Of a stretch of DNA of 64,000 bases, positions 54,463 through 63,524 are shown piece after piece. The notes beneath the pieces are model-generated. The model was given only the letters and a program-made list of their open reading frames with translations, ran no database searches and was not told where the DNA came from. Position 1 is the stretch's first letter; each line of letters opens with the position of its first letter. Position numbers and translations under genes: made by a program. The DNA comes from Vibrio sp. 16 (GTDB taxonomy: Bacteria; Pseudomonadota; Gammaproteobacteria; Enterobacterales; Vibrionaceae): the NCBI RefSeq assembly GCF_963681195.1, contig NZ_OY808998.1, forward strand, positions 992,001 to 1,056,000. The letters run 5' to 3'.

Positions 54463-56124
54463 TTAAGCCGCTAAGATGGTTTTTAGGTCGTCTTCAACAT
54501 TGCCAATGCTGCGCATGTCGAATTTCTCTTGGATGATGGCCAATAGGTTATCGGTTAAGAATGCCGGCGCAGTTGGGCCTGTGTAAATCCCTTTCACGCC
54601 AAGCGCGAACAGCGTAAGCAAGATGACAATCGCTTTTTGCTCAAACCAAGATAGAACCAAGGTTAACGGCAGCTCATTGATGTCACAATCGAACTCTTTT
54701 GAAAGCGCCAACGCTAGCTGAATAGCAGAGTAGGCATCGTTACATTGACCCACATCGAGTAGGCGAGGAATACCGTTAATGTCACCAAACTGATTCTTGT
54801 TAAAACGGAACTTACCACAGGCAAGGGTCAGGATTACGCTGTCTTCAGGTGCCGCAGCCGTAAAGTCGGTGTAGTAACTACGCTCGGACTTGTCACCGTC
54901 ACAACCGCCGACAAGGAAGAAGTGCTTGATGTTGCCAGCTTTGACTTCTTCAACCACCGCAGGCGCTGCTTGCATTAGGGCGTTGCGACCAAAACCGACC
55001 GTAATCATGTGCTCAATTTCATCATGCTGGAAGCCATCTTGTGCCAGAGCGCACTCAATCACTTGGCTAAAATCATCTCCTTCGATGTGAGCCACACCCG
55101 GCCAGCCGACAATGCTACGCGTAAAGAGGCGATCGGCGTATTGACCGACGTTCGGGTTAAGCAGGCAGTTTGATGTCATGACAATAGCACCAGGGAAGTT
55201 AGCGAACTCCTTCTGCTGGTTTTGCCACGCACTGCCGTAGTTACCCACAAGGTGAGAGTATTTCTTAAGCTCAGGATAGCCGTGCGCTGGAAGCATTTCA
55301 CCGTTGGTGTAGACGTTGATGCCTTTGTCTTCAGTTTGTTGAAGGATTTTCTCTAGGTCGTGTAGGTCGTGACCCGAAACTAGGATTGCTTTACCTTTGA
55401 CTGGCTTAACGTTAACGGCAGTAGGCTCTGGATGACCAAAGGTTTTTGTTTCACCGTGATCGAGCATCTCCATCACTTTGTAGTTCATAAGGCCGATTTG
55501 CATTGAACATTCAAGAAGCGCATTAAGATCTTCTGGGTCAGTCCCTAACCATGCCATGATTTGGTGGTATTCCGCATAGATGTCATCACTGGTTTGCTCT
55601 AGTACGCGCGCATGTTCCATGTACGCAGCCGCGCCTTTTAGACCATATAAGCAAAGCAGGCGAAGGCCAATCACATCTTCACTGATGGTTTGGTAGCCTC
55701 GGTTCACCGCCACTTGGGGTGCGAATGCTAAGATCTCTTCTGCGCTTGCTGGGAGCTCAAAATCAGCCACAGCAGGTGCGCTTTCTAGTGCGGTGTCTGC
55801 GAGTTTTGCTGCCGCTAGGGTTTGCTCTTTTAAGCGGGCTTTGAATGTTGCAGCTTGCGCTGAGAGCTCAAGAATACGTGCTGGATCGAAGTTGACGTTG
55901 GTAAGCGTAGAAAAGAATGCGCGCGGTGCCCATTGATTGACTTCGTTGTCGATGATTGCGAATTTTTTGGCTTGCTCAGCCCAGTATGAGACACCTTGAA
56001 GGGTGTAAACCAATACGTCTTGTAGGTCAGAAACTTCTGATGTTTTTCCACACATACCCTGAGCGAAAGAACAGCCTTTCACGGTTGGGGTTTGAATAGT
56101 CTGTTCACATTGAATACAAAACAT
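54463..56124 (-). CDS. hcp: Hybrid cluster protein (hydroxylamine reductase / NO-related)
   Basis: A 553-residue cytoplasmic protein. The N-terminal cluster ligands are Cys3, Cys6, Cys18 and Cys25 (MFCIQCEQT and [11 protein letters not shown]), the pattern of enterobacterial Hcp. The hybrid-cluster ligands are within [54 protein letters not shown] and [11 protein letters not shown]. Hcp reduces NO or hydroxylamine and protects against nitrosative stress. A sigma-54 promoter and two NorR-type sites lie upstream, and norR is about 1.4 kb away. Confidence 0.96.
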   Translation of the reverse strand: MFCIQCEQTIQTPTVKGCSFAQGMCGKTSEVSDLQDVLVYTLQGVSYWAEQAKKFAIIDNEVNQWAPRAFFSTLTNVNFDPARILELSAQAATFKARLKEQTLAAAKLADTALESAPAVADFELPASAEEILAFAPQVAVNRGYQTISEDVIGLRLLCLYGLKGAAAYMEHARVLEQTSDDIYAEYHQIMAWLGTDPEDLNALLECSMQIGLMNYKVMEMLDHGETKTFGHPEPTAVNVKPVKGKAILVSGHDLHDLEKILQQTEDKGINVYTNGEMLPAHGYPELKKYSHLVGNYGSAWQNQQKEFANFPGAIVMTSNCLLNPNVGQYADRLFTRSIVGWPGVAHIEGDDFSQVIECALAQDGFQHDEIEHMITVGFGRNALMQAAPAVVEEVKAGNIKHFFLVGGCDGDKSERSYYTDFTAAAPEDSVILTLACGKFRFNKNQFGDINGIPRLLDVGQCNDAYSAIQLALALSKEFDCDINELPLTLVLSWFEQKAIVILLTLFALGVKGIYTGPTAPAFLTDNLLAIIQEKFDMRSIGNVEDDLKTILAA

Positions 56125-56184
56125 TGCGCGTCTCCAATTGCAATTGTTAGATGTTGGCGGTTCGCCTTGATATGCGTTGTTAGA

Positions 56185-56200
56185 GCAGGGAGCGTGCCAA
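56185..56200 (-). promoter_or_regulatory. Sigma-54 (-24/-12) promoter of hcp
   Basis: Read on the minus strand from 56200: TTGGCACGCTCCCTGC. Against the consensus TGGCACG-N4-TTGC only one core base differs (C for the first T of TTGC). The -12 GC ends at 56185, 61 bases before the hcp ATG, leaving a leader of about 50 bases. NorR, an enhancer-binding activator for sigma-54, is encoded nearby. Confidence 0.8.
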
Positions 56201-56253
56201 TGTTTTAATTGTTGATTTTTAAAGTTTTATATTAAATTATTTACGACCTTGAT

Positions 56254-56287
56254 GTCATTAAGACACGAGCGGCGTTGTGTTAATGAC
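56254..56287 (-). promoter_or_regulatory. Two NorR-type sites upstream of hcp
   Basis: GTCATTAAGAC (56254-56264) and GTGTTAATGAC (56277-56287) both fit the GT-N7-AC pattern described for NorR. Their centres are 23 bases apart and together they form a large imperfect inverted repeat. They lie 55-90 bases upstream of the -24 element, the usual place for an enhancer. E. coli norVW has three such sites; I find only two here. Confidence 0.7.
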
Positions 56288-56588
56288 AACGAGCCTTTGG
56301 TAGGTGATTTAGGTTTTCTCTCGACGTTTGGCGGAAAAAACAACAAATCGAGTTAAAACCGCTTGTTATATCGACAGAACTTCAGGGGATGTAAAAATGA
56401 CAACAAGAACAGCCATTGCGCCGCAGAGCAACAAAATGAGTGGCGCTCTTTGTATCTATGTTTGGCTGTGTTGTGGTTTAATGAACGCCTGTTTTTATAG
56501 GGCGTCCCCGCCCAACGCGAGAATTTACTGCTCATGATGAATCGTGCCGCTGATGCTGGGGAGTCGCCTATGTTTGAGATGTTATAGC
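56288..56588. other. 300-base region between hcp control sites and the channel gene
   Basis: No convincing gene. A short frame from ATG 56397 to 56537 (46 residues) has AGGGGA upstream but its cysteine-rich sequence looks like nothing known. The hairpin ACGCC-N11-GGCGT around 56487-56507 lacks a T-run. A promoter for the channel gene must lie here, but I could not pick it with confidence. Confidence 0.35.
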
Positions 56589-57146
56589 GTGGATCAATCA
56601 ATATTAATTTCGCCATTGGTTCAGCAGGTGTTGCTGGGCGTTCTTTTGCTGGGCGGGTACTTGTTGTTAAGAAAGCTAGGGAACCGAGCGATCAGTTCGA
56701 TCGCGCGGCGTAAGCAAGTCTCGTTAGAGAGAGAAAAATTTATTAGCAAAGCCTTCGGTTTCGGTACCTTTATCATTTTCGCTTCGGTGTTCACTATTTT
56801 GTTGGATCTTGGCTTTGGTGATATCTCTTTGTTCCTCTCTTCTATTTTTGCGGTACTTGGCGTGGCATTGGTAGCGCAATGGTCGATGCTGAGTAATTTG
56901 ACGGCCAGCGTTTTGATCTTCTTTGTCTTTCCTTACCGAATTGGTGATGAAGTAAAAGTCTCTGACAAAGATGACGATATTAGTGGTGTGATTATTGATA
57001 TTACTATGTTCCACGTAATGTTGCGTCATGCTAGCGGGAACATCATCACTTACCCAAATAGTCTAATCTTGCAAAAGGGCGTAACCAAGATTGTGGCCAA
57101 GAAGACGGAACCCTCAGCGCAAGAAGCTGAGATCAAGGCGGAATAA
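56589..57146 (+). CDS. Small mechanosensitive-channel (MscS) family protein
   Basis: I prefer GTG 56589 (VDQSILISPLVQQVLLG), giving 185 residues; the ORF is open to GTG 56544 but the extra 15 residues (with CLRC) look untranslated. It has three membrane segments, the last being the pore helix FLSSIFAVLGVALVAQWSMLSNLTASVLIFF, then the MscS beta domain beginning PYRIGDEVKV with FHVMLRHASGNIITYPNSLILQKG. It lacks the C-terminal cage, so it is a minimal channel. The next gene follows directly and encodes a DUF2391-like membrane protein. Confidence 0.85.
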   Translation: MDQSILISPLVQQVLLGVLLLGGYLLLRKLGNRAISSIARRKQVSLEREKFISKAFGFGTFIIFASVFTILLDLGFGDISLFLSSIFAVLGVALVAQWSMLSNLTASVLIFFVFPYRIGDEVKVSDKDDDISGVIIDITMFHVMLRHASGNIITYPNSLILQKGVTKIVAKKTEPSAQEAEIKAE

Positions 57147-57542
57147 ATGAAGCTCAATTTTAATATCGAAGATGCAGGGCAAATATTCGTGGGGGCGTTT
57201 GCACTCGCGGTGCCTATCTCTTTTTCCGAGGAGGCATGGAAGTTGGGGGAAACACTTCCTGCTCTGAACATCTTTATGTTGGTCGTACTCTCCACGGTTT
57301 TTCTGACCTTGTTCACCTACGAGAGTGTTTTTCAACGCGATATTAAACAGCGCAAAGCCGTGTTTGTGTTTCGGATTGTGTCTGCCTATTTGATGGCGGC
57401 GATGGTGGTTGCCTTGGTACTGCTTTGCATCGACAAACTTCCGCTGTTTAGCGATCCATTACTTTCGTTGAGACGGGTGATCGTTATCACCATGCCTGCC
57501 TCTATGGGTGCCATCGTGGTCGACAGTTTCGATAAAGAGTGA
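57147..57542 (+). CDS. Small DUF2391-like integral membrane protein
   Basis: A 131-residue protein with four hydrophobic segments, starting at the base after the channel gene stop. FVGAFALAVPISFSEEAWKLGETLPALNIFMLVVLSTVFLTLFTYESVF and VVITMPASMGAIVVDSFDKE resemble the DUF2391 (TIGR02587-type) membrane family, whose function is unknown. The tight spacing implies co-translation with the MscS-type protein, perhaps as a channel partner. It converges with norR with 1 base between stops. Confidence 0.7.
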   Translation: MKLNFNIEDAGQIFVGAFALAVPISFSEEAWKLGETLPALNIFMLVVLSTVFLTLFTYESVFQRDIKQRKAVFVFRIVSAYLMAAMVVALVLLCIDKLPLFSDPLLSLRRVIVITMPASMGAIVVDSFDKE

Positions 57543-57543
57543 C

Positions 57544-59073
57544 CTAGCCCACCACCTTGAGTTTTTTCGCCATTCGGTACAAATTACCGCGGTCCATTTG
57601 CAAAAATTCCGCGGTTTTTGACCATGTTTGCTCGGATTTTTCATAAGCATGAACAATCAGATCTCGTTGATACTCTTCCACCAAAGAACGAAGACCAGCG
57701 CTTTGTTGTGGGAAATACTTTGATGTGCTTTGGGCGTCAGAAGGGCGTAAATCACTATCGAAATGCCGTGGCTGAATGATTGTTTCGTTCTGTTGAATCG
57801 CCCGTAACGCTGAGCGTGTCAGAGTGTGTTCTAACTCACGCACATTACCCGGCCAAGGCTGACGCTCTAGTTGGGCGAGGGCTTTTGGGTGAAGGTGCAG
57901 GTTAGGAATGTTGAACTGGTTGCGAACCTTTTCTAACAGATAGCCTGACAGGACAGGAATGTCTCCCTCGCGTTTACGTAGTGGTGGCACCGAAATCGGG
58001 AAGACATTGAGGCGGTGGTATAAATCGGCTCGAAACTGACCCGCCGCGACTTCTTGTTCTAGATTTCGGTTGGTTGCCGCGATGATTCGAACGTTGACCA
58101 ACAAATGCTTATCGCTGCCAACTCGTTGCAGTTCACCTTGCTGAATCACTCGTAATAGCTTGGCTTGTAGCAGCAAAGGTAGCTCGCCTAGCTCATCTAA
58201 GAAAATGGTGCCCCCATCAGCCAGTTCAAATTTACCTGCTCGCGAATGGTTTGCTCCAGTAAATGCGCCTTTCACATGACCAAACAGCTCGCTCTCTGCC
58301 AAACCTTCTGGTAGTGCTGCGCAGTTAACGTAAATCATCGGCTTATCGCTGCGATGAGATTGGGCATGCACACTGTGAGCCACAAGCTCTTTGCCTACGC
58401 CAGTTTCTCCGGTGATCAGCACGGCATAATCCGATTTGGCTACCGTCGCGATGTTGCTGCGTAATTGATTGACCTGAGGGCTTAACCCGACTAGCTCTCC
58501 TTCTTTGGAGCGTGCCTGCTGGATTAAGGTTTCTGTGACGTGCTTTTGTTTCTTGTTTTGCGCTTTGAGTGCTTTGATTTGGCCAATATTACGCAGGGTA
58601 GCAGCGGCAAGGGCAGCGAAGGTTTCAATGGTAACTGACTCAATGGCATCAAAGGCGCCGACTGTCATTGAATCTAAGGTGAGCAAGCCAACCAGTTGCC
58701 CATCAACATGCAAACTACGACCCAAACAGTCATGCACATCAAGCTCGGCTTCTTCGCTCAGTAATACGCCACTAAATGGATCGGGTAGGGGGCAGTTTGC
58801 ATCAAAACGCACCGGCTGTTTGCTTTGCATAATTGCTTCTAAACGAGGGTGCGCCTTAGGGAAGAAACGACGCCCAAGAACACTGTTCGAGAGTCCTTTT
58901 ACAGCGACAGGTACTAAGAAACCATCTTGATCAAAGATGAATAATGCGCTCGCATCACAAGGAAAAACCTGATCGATGCCATCGATCAAATGCTGATATT
59001 GTGCGTCGCTATTTTGATTCGAAGTAAGGTTGAGGGCGATATCAAGCAGCACTTGGCTCATGTGTTGATGCAT
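57544..59073 (-). CDS. norR: NO-responsive sigma-54 activator NorR
   Basis: A 509-residue enhancer-binding protein. The N-terminal GAF domain (about residues 1-170) has the NorR-type segments [15 protein letters not shown] and [14 protein letters not shown], where NO is sensed by a non-heme iron. The AAA+ domain has [18 protein letters not shown] (Walker A), GAFTGA in [15 protein letters not shown] and [17 protein letters not shown]; the Fis-type helix-turn-helix closes the protein. ATG 59061 is an alternative start. Its likely target is the hcp promoter described here. Confidence 0.9.
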   Translation of the reverse strand: MHQHMSQVLLDIALNLTSNQNSDAQYQHLIDGIDQVFPCDASALFIFDQDGFLVPVAVKGLSNSVLGRRFFPKAHPRLEAIMQSKQPVRFDANCPLPDPFSGVLLSEEAELDVHDCLGRSLHVDGQLVGLLTLDSMTVGAFDAIESVTIETFAALAAATLRNIGQIKALKAQNKKQKHVTETLIQQARSKEGELVGLSPQVNQLRSNIATVAKSDYAVLITGETGVGKELVAHSVHAQSHRSDKPMIYVNCAALPEGLAESELFGHVKGAFTGANHSRAGKFELADGGTIFLDELGELPLLLQAKLLRVIQQGELQRVGSDKHLLVNVRIIAATNRNLEQEVAAGQFRADLYHRLNVFPISVPPLRKREGDIPVLSGYLLEKVRNQFNIPNLHLHPKALAQLERQPWPGNVRELEHTLTRSALRAIQQNETIIQPRHFDSDLRPSDAQSTSKYFPQQSAGLRSLVEEYQRDLIVHAYEKSEQTWSKTAEFLQMDRGNLYRMAKKLKVVG

Positions 59074-59185
59074 TCGCGTGTGATCCGTTTGGTCTTGGGT
59101 GCGAGCATGCTATCAAGCGGATGTCATTTTCACATCGCACTAATGGGTATAAACGCTATACGGTTGATTTGCATCAAGTGAAATA

Positions 59186-60124
59186 TTAGCCAGCATTGAA
59201 TTGTGAGCGATATTGCTGCGGTGAAACGCCGACCAAACGGCGAAAGTGGTGCCGCATGGTTGTGGCATTGTCGAAGCCTGCCAGAATAGCCAATCGCTCC
59301 ACCGAGGTCGATTCTTGTTCCAATAATGCTTTTGCCCTTTCAATTCGCTGCTGGGTTAACCATTCCTTGGGCGACATATTGAAGCTGCTGCGAAATTTGC
59401 GATCAAAGGTTCTGCGCGACATATTGGCTTTACTGGCTAAGGTGTCGATTTGAATCACTTTATCTAAGTTACTTTTCGCCCAATCTAAGGTCTGGGAAAA
59501 CTGGTTGGGAACTTCAAGCAAAGGCGTTTCGACAAACTGAGCTTGGCCGCCAGAGCGATGCCCCGAAACCACCAACCTTTTTGCCACTTGGTTCGCGACT
59601 GAGTAGCCAAAGTCGTGGCGAATGACTGCCAGCCCTAAATCTAACGCAGCTGCACTGCCTGCTGAGCAGCCGAGATTGCCGTCAAACACATACAAAACGT
59701 CTGGCTGATAGTCGACGTTTGGAAACTGAGTGCGAAACTTTTGCTCATACATCCAATGTGTGGTCGCGTTTTTCCCGTCAAGAAGTCCAAGTTTCGCCAA
59801 TAAAAATGCGCCGGAGCAGAGGGTTAAAATACGTTTCCCTTGCTGAGCAAACAGGCTCACTTGCTGCTCAATAATCGTGGGAATGGTGAAATCCCAAGTC
59901 GGCCAACCAGGAATAATCAGGGTGTCGTAGCGGGTTAAATCTTCTGAGTGCTGAGCGGTTAAGGCTATGCCGCCCGTGGTATTGATGCTTGTCCCTTCGA
60001 GATTAATTACATCAGTCTGGTACCAAGCGTCGAACTCAGGTCGTGGCAAAGCAAATAACTCAATGGCGCAGGACATCTCAAATAAGGTGACATGCGAGTG
60101 GGCAAGTATGGCTACACGATTCAT
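59186..60124 (-). CDS. GlxA-family transcriptional regulator (DJ-1/PfpI plus AraC)
   Basis: A 312-residue regulator. I use ATG 60124 (MNRVAILAHSHVTLF), since AAGGA lies 7 bases upstream; the frame is open to 60187. Residues 1-170 form the DJ-1/PfpI-like domain with YDTLIIPGWPTWDF and the nucleophile-elbow LTLCSGAFLLAKLGLLDGKNATTHW. The C-terminal AraC domain reads IDTLASKANMSRRTFDRKFR and AILAGFDNATTMRHHFRRLVGVSPQQYR. It diverges from a rhodanese gene, and inverted repeats lie between them. Confidence 0.93.
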   Translation of the reverse strand: MNRVAILAHSHVTLFEMSCAIELFALPRPEFDAWYQTDVINLEGTSINTTGGIALTAQHSEDLTRYDTLIIPGWPTWDFTIPTIIEQQVSLFAQQGKRILTLCSGAFLLAKLGLLDGKNATTHWMYEQKFRTQFPNVDYQPDVLYVFDGNLGCSAGSAAALDLGLAVIRHDFGYSVANQVAKRLVVSGHRSGGQAQFVETPLLEVPNQFSQTLDWAKSNLDKVIQIDTLASKANMSRRTFDRKFRSSFNMSPKEWLTQQRIERAKALLEQESTSVERLAILAGFDNATTMRHHFRRLVGVSPQQYRSQFNAG

Positions 60125-60150
60125 TTTCCAATCCTTGGTGAACAAATGGT

Positions 60151-60187
60151 TTGGCTTAATATTAACGAAGCTTGTCTTATAAGCCAA
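60151..60187. promoter_or_regulatory. Inverted repeat in the GlxA/rhodanese divergent region
   Basis: TTGGCTTA (60151-60158) and TAAGCCAA (60180-60187) are exact reverse complements, and a third partial copy GTGGCTAAG follows near 60194-60202. AraC-type proteins bind such repeated half-sites, so this may be the operator of the GlxA-like regulator. Confidence 0.45.
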
Positions 60188-60248
60188 TTTTTGTGGCTAA
60201 GTTTTGTTCGCATAATGGTAAGCGTTCAAACAAACAGGGAGAAAGAAC

Positions 60249-60662
60249 ATGGCAAGTGCAGTATCGCGCGTCGCAGCGGCAAGCAGTGAAGAGGCATTGG
60301 CACATTTTGAAGCACTAATGAAGTTTGAAACCGATTGTTGGGATGTGCACCACGCGCTAACCAATGATTTGCAAGACTTTGTACTGGTTGATGTACGAGG
60401 TGAAGCGCTGTATGAAGAGGGGCACATTCACGGCGCAATTAATATTCCTCATCCGCGGCTCAATGAAAAGCGATTAGCTGACTTCCCGCAGGAGACCTTG
60501 TTTGTCGTCTATTGCGCAGGCCCCCACTGTAACGGGACAGAGAAAGCAGCCATTCGCTTGGCCAAATTAGGTCGACCCGTAAAGAAAATGATTGGTGGCG
60601 TGACAGGTTGGCTCGATGAAGGATTTGAGCTGGAGAAGTCACTGTATGCACAAAATGCATAG
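60249..60662 (+). CDS. Single-domain rhodanese-like protein
   Basis: A 137-residue cytoplasmic protein. The rhodanese domain reads LQDFVLVDVRGEALYEEGHIHGAINIPH, then the active loop VYCAGPHCNGTEKAAI with Cys89 and Cys94, ending GGVTGWLDEGFELE. The loop CAGPHCNG differs from the six-residue CRSGxR loop of thiosulfate transferases. The start has AGGGAGAA upstream. It opens a plus-strand unit with a tiny membrane protein and an MFS transporter, opposite a GlxA regulator. Confidence 0.9.
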   Translation: MASAVSRVAAASSEEALAHFEALMKFETDCWDVHHALTNDLQDFVLVDVRGEALYEEGHIHGAINIPHPRLNEKRLADFPQETLFVVYCAGPHCNGTEKAAIRLAKLGRPVKKMIGGVTGWLDEGFELEKSLYAQNA

Positions 60663-60748
60663 TCTCCTTGTTTAAATGTCATTTGAGTCATTGCGCGCGG
60701 ATCTCTACACTTCGCGCTCTTTTGAAACCCATGCTGAGATTTAGAACT

Positions 60749-60928
60749 ATGTTTTCTCAATCACTTTTTGCTCAGCTAATGAGAATGACTTTACTGCTAG
60801 TGCTTTCTCTTGTTGCTGTCCATAACTCTCCCAAACTATTGGCGTTATTGGCTCAGCAAGCGATTAATAGCGGCTGTCACCAGACAACAGGTGAAGGCCA
60901 TGATCATTCTCACCACCATCATCACTAA
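60749..60928 (+). CDS. 59-residue membrane peptide with His-rich tail
   Basis: The frame is open from TTG 60668; I choose ATG 60749 (MFSQSLFAQLMRM). One membrane segment (about residues 12-27) is followed by SPKLLALLAQQAINSGCHQTT and the tail GEGHDHSHHHHH, which ends in five histidines. Such a tail binds metals. The ribosome site is weak. The compact hydrophobic-then-histidine design and its place 9 bases before the MFS gene argue for a real gene; I do not know its function. Confidence 0.55.
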   Translation: MFSQSLFAQLMRMTLLLVLSLVAVHNSPKLLALLAQQAINSGCHQTTGEGHDHSHHHHH

Positions 60929-60937
60929 GGTTATGCG

Positions 60938-62146
60938 ATGAGCATTTTTCGATTTCCAATCATTGTGTGGCTAGGGATCGCCATCTTAATTACCTGTCTG
61001 GGTATCAGACAATCTTTTGGCATTTTTATGATGCCAATATCTGAACACTTTCAAACCGGGCGCGAGTTTTTCAGCTTTGCGATTGCCCTGCAAAACCTGT
61101 TGTTCGGTGTGTTTCAGCCCTTTGTTGGTATGGCTGCAGACCGGTTTGGCGCGAAACGGATCATCATTTTGGGTGCTATCGCATATGGTTTAGGTTTGTA
61201 CCTAACCTCTATTGCGGTAGAGCCAAGCATGCTTTACCTGTCACTGGGGGTATTAGTTGGTCTTGGTTTAAGTGCCACAAGTTATGTGATTGTGTTGGGT
61301 GCGGTGGCGAAAGTGGTTCCGGCAGAGCACGCTGCAAAAGCGTTCGGTTTGACGACTGCAGCTGGGTCATTTGGTATGTTCGCGATGATCCCAGGCGCGC
61401 AAACTATGTTATCTGAGTTTGGCTGGCAAGGCGCGTTGCAGGGCTTTGCGATTCTTTGTTCTACCATGATTGCCTTTGCGTTATTTATGCGTGCACCTAA
61501 GCCGTCAGATAATGCTGTAGCGCAAGCTGCGGAGCAACAACAAACACTTAATCAGGCATTAAAAGAGGCATTTAGCCATAAAGGATACTGGTTAATCCAT
61601 GCGGGCTTCTTTGTTTGTGGCTTCCACGTTATGTTTATTGCCACCCATTTACCAAGCTACTTAGCGGATAAGAACTTGTCGGCGCAAACCGCGGCAATGG
61701 CACTCGCGTATGTCGGTATTTTCAACATCTTTGGCTCTTATTTTTGGGGCGTGATGGGTGATAAGTACAGTAAGCGCCACGTGATGTCAGCGTTGTATTT
61801 GGTGCGTACGGCTGTGATTGGTGCTTTTGTTACCTTACCTGTCACGGAGCACACGGCGGCGATTTTTGGCGGTGCGATTGGTTTCTGTTGGCTCGGCACG
61901 GTGCCATTAACATCAGGTTTAGTTCGTCAGATCTTCGGTGCCAAGTACCTGTCAACTCTGTATGGTTTGGTGTTTTTCACTCACCAAGTCGGCAGCTTTT
62001 TAGGCGCTTGGGCAGGCGGACGTATTTACGATTACTACGGCTCGTACGATCCAATCTGGTGGTCAACTGTGGTTCTGGCGTTTGCCGCAGCTCTAATCCA
62101 CTTGCCAATTAACGATAGACCAGTACAGCGATTAGCAACCGCATAA
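60938..62146 (+). CDS. MFS transporter (monocarboxylate/OFA-like)
   Basis: A 402-residue protein with twelve membrane segments. It opens RFPIIVWLGIAILITCLGIRQSFGIFMMPISEHFQTGREFFSFAIA, and motif A after segment 2 reads GMAADRFGAKRIIILG; the second half has GVMGDKYSKRHVMSALYLV. This pattern fits oxalate/formate-antiporter or monocarboxylate-type MFS members. Located 9 bases after the His-tail peptide and in the same unit as the rhodanese, and probably controlled by the GlxA-type regulator. Substrate unknown. Confidence 0.9.
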   Translation: MSIFRFPIIVWLGIAILITCLGIRQSFGIFMMPISEHFQTGREFFSFAIALQNLLFGVFQPFVGMAADRFGAKRIIILGAIAYGLGLYLTSIAVEPSMLYLSLGVLVGLGLSATSYVIVLGAVAKVVPAEHAAKAFGLTTAAGSFGMFAMIPGAQTMLSEFGWQGALQGFAILCSTMIAFALFMRAPKPSDNAVAQAAEQQQTLNQALKEAFSHKGYWLIHAGFFVCGFHVMFIATHLPSYLADKNLSAQTAAMALAYVGIFNIFGSYFWGVMGDKYSKRHVMSALYLVRTAVIGAFVTLPVTEHTAAIFGGAIGFCWLGTVPLTSGLVRQIFGAKYLSTLYGLVFFTHQVGSFLGAWAGGRIYDYYGSYDPIWWSTVVLAFAAALIHLPINDRPVQRLATA

Positions 62147-62158
62147 CTGGGTAAACTA

Positions 62159-62208
62159 AATGCCTCTGTTCTACGTATCGAATAATCGTGCAACGTAGAG
62201 GAGGCATT
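62159..62208 (+). promoter_or_regulatory. Long hairpin covering the cryptochrome ribosome site
   Basis: Arm AATGCCTC (62159-62166) plus TCTACGT (62170-62176) pairs with ACGTAGA (62193-62199) plus GAGGCATT (62201-62208): fifteen pairs with one 3x1 internal loop and a 16-base end loop. The 3' arm contains the AGAGGAGG ribosome site of the GTG start at 62212. There is no T-run, so translational control is more likely than termination. Confidence 0.7.
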
Positions 62209-62211
62209 ATT

Positions 62212-63450
62212 GTGCAAACAACGGTTGGCTTATACTGGTTTATCAACGATTTAAGACGCTTAAACAATTCATTACTCGACCGCGCAATAAACGAGGTTGA
62301 CGAGTTAGTCGCCGTCTATTGCCTACCTCATGTGACAGAATATCTAGCGGCTTTCTCCGGCGAGCACAACCTCGGAACCCACAGAGAGCGGTTTATACAC
62401 CAGTCCGTTGAGGACCTTTCAGAGAGCCTCGCGGCGTTGGGCGTCGAACTCAATATCGTTGAGCAAGGCACAACAAAAGCCGTGGCAGAGATAATCGAGC
62501 AACGAGGCGTTAGCCACCTTTACGTCAGCGAGGTTGCGGGATTTGATGAGACCGTCATGATCAATGTCATCAAGCAGAAATTTCCGACGCTAGAGGTGAT
62601 TCAGTCTGACAACACCACGCTTTTTCACTCAGATCAGTTGCCGTTTCCACTTGATGAGCTTCCGGCAACCTTTACTCAGTTTCGCAAACAAGTAGAGCCC
62701 ATTTTTGAGCTTCTTTATCCTTCTCAAGACGCTTTGTATCGTCTCGGTGAGATTGCTACTCCCACGGGGGTTGTTGGCGGCGAGCGTGCTGCGATCCAAC
62801 ACGTGACTTGGTACTTTTCCCAACCTTTTGCCAGTAGCTACAAAGAGACTCGCAACCATTTAGAGGGAGAATCGAGCTCGACGCACTTTTCTCCTTGGCT
62901 CGCTCTCGGGTGCATCTCTCCTGCGCAAATTGTCGCTTTGTTACGCCAATATGAGCAACGCAATGGCGCCAATCAGTCGACCTACTGGATTATATTTGAG
63001 CTGTTATGGCGCGAGTACTTCTATTGGTACGGGCGCAAGCATCAGCAAAGGGTGTTCTATTTTTCTGGACTGACATCGAAACAAGCACTTAAGCCTTTTG
63101 ATGATGAAGCGTTTCAACGCTGGGTTAAGGGTGAGACAGATTTTGCTATCGTCAATTCTTGCATGAATCAGCTCAACGAGACAGGTTTTATGTCTAACCG
63201 TGGGCGTCAATTGGTGGCGAGTTGTTTGATTCATGAGTTAGGTTTGGATTGGCGACGTGGAGCGGCTTATTTTGAAACTCAACTCATTGACTATGATGTG
63301 ACGTCAAACTGGGGAAATTGGCAGTATCTAGCGGGTGTTGGCGCTGATCCCAATCCTTCAAGGCGATTTAATTTGGCCAAGCAAGCTGAGCTTTATGACC
63401 CCGATTCATCGTTTACTCGCCGATGGCAAAACACAGCGGAAAAACAGTGA
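62212..63450 (+). CDS. DASH-type cryptochrome / photolyase family protein
   Basis: A 412-residue flavoprotein of the cryptochrome/photolyase family. I start it at GTG 62212 because AGAGGAGG lies 7 bases upstream; the frame is open to 62188. The N-terminal antenna-binding domain reads VGLYWFINDLRRLNNSLLDRAI. The FAD domain has WGEL-region YWIIFELLWREYFYWYGRKH, NSCMNQLNETGFMSNRGRQLVASCL and SNWGNWQYLAGVGADPN, the DASH pattern. DASH proteins repair cyclobutane dimers in single-stranded DNA and may act as light sensors. A hairpin covers its ribosome site. Confidence 0.92.
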   Translation: MQTTVGLYWFINDLRRLNNSLLDRAINEVDELVAVYCLPHVTEYLAAFSGEHNLGTHRERFIHQSVEDLSESLAALGVELNIVEQGTTKAVAEIIEQRGVSHLYVSEVAGFDETVMINVIKQKFPTLEVIQSDNTTLFHSDQLPFPLDELPATFTQFRKQVEPIFELLYPSQDALYRLGEIATPTGVVGGERAAIQHVTWYFSQPFASSYKETRNHLEGESSSTHFSPWLALGCISPAQIVALLRQYEQRNGANQSTYWIIFELLWREYFYWYGRKHQQRVFYFSGLTSKQALKPFDDEAFQRWVKGETDFAIVNSCMNQLNETGFMSNRGRQLVASCLIHELGLDWRRGAAYFETQLIDYDVTSNWGNWQYLAGVGADPNPSRRFNLAKQAELYDPDSSFTRRWQNTAEKQ

Positions 63451-63524
63451 GATTTTAATCATTTAAAACGGTCGCATTTTCATCGCGTTAGATTATTATG
63501 AAGTTTCTCACTGACTCGTAGTAA

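Noticed and set aside
56328..56537. 69-residue ORF (or 46 residues from ATG 56397)
   Set aside because: AGGGGA before ATG 56397 is tempting, but the sequence resembles nothing and the region probably holds the promoter of the channel gene. Ribosome profiling could revive it.
59123..59133. GTCATTTTCAC upstream of norR as an autoregulatory NorR site
   Set aside because: It fits GT-N7-AC, but is not palindromic, stands alone and has no -24/-12 element near it; such matches occur by chance.
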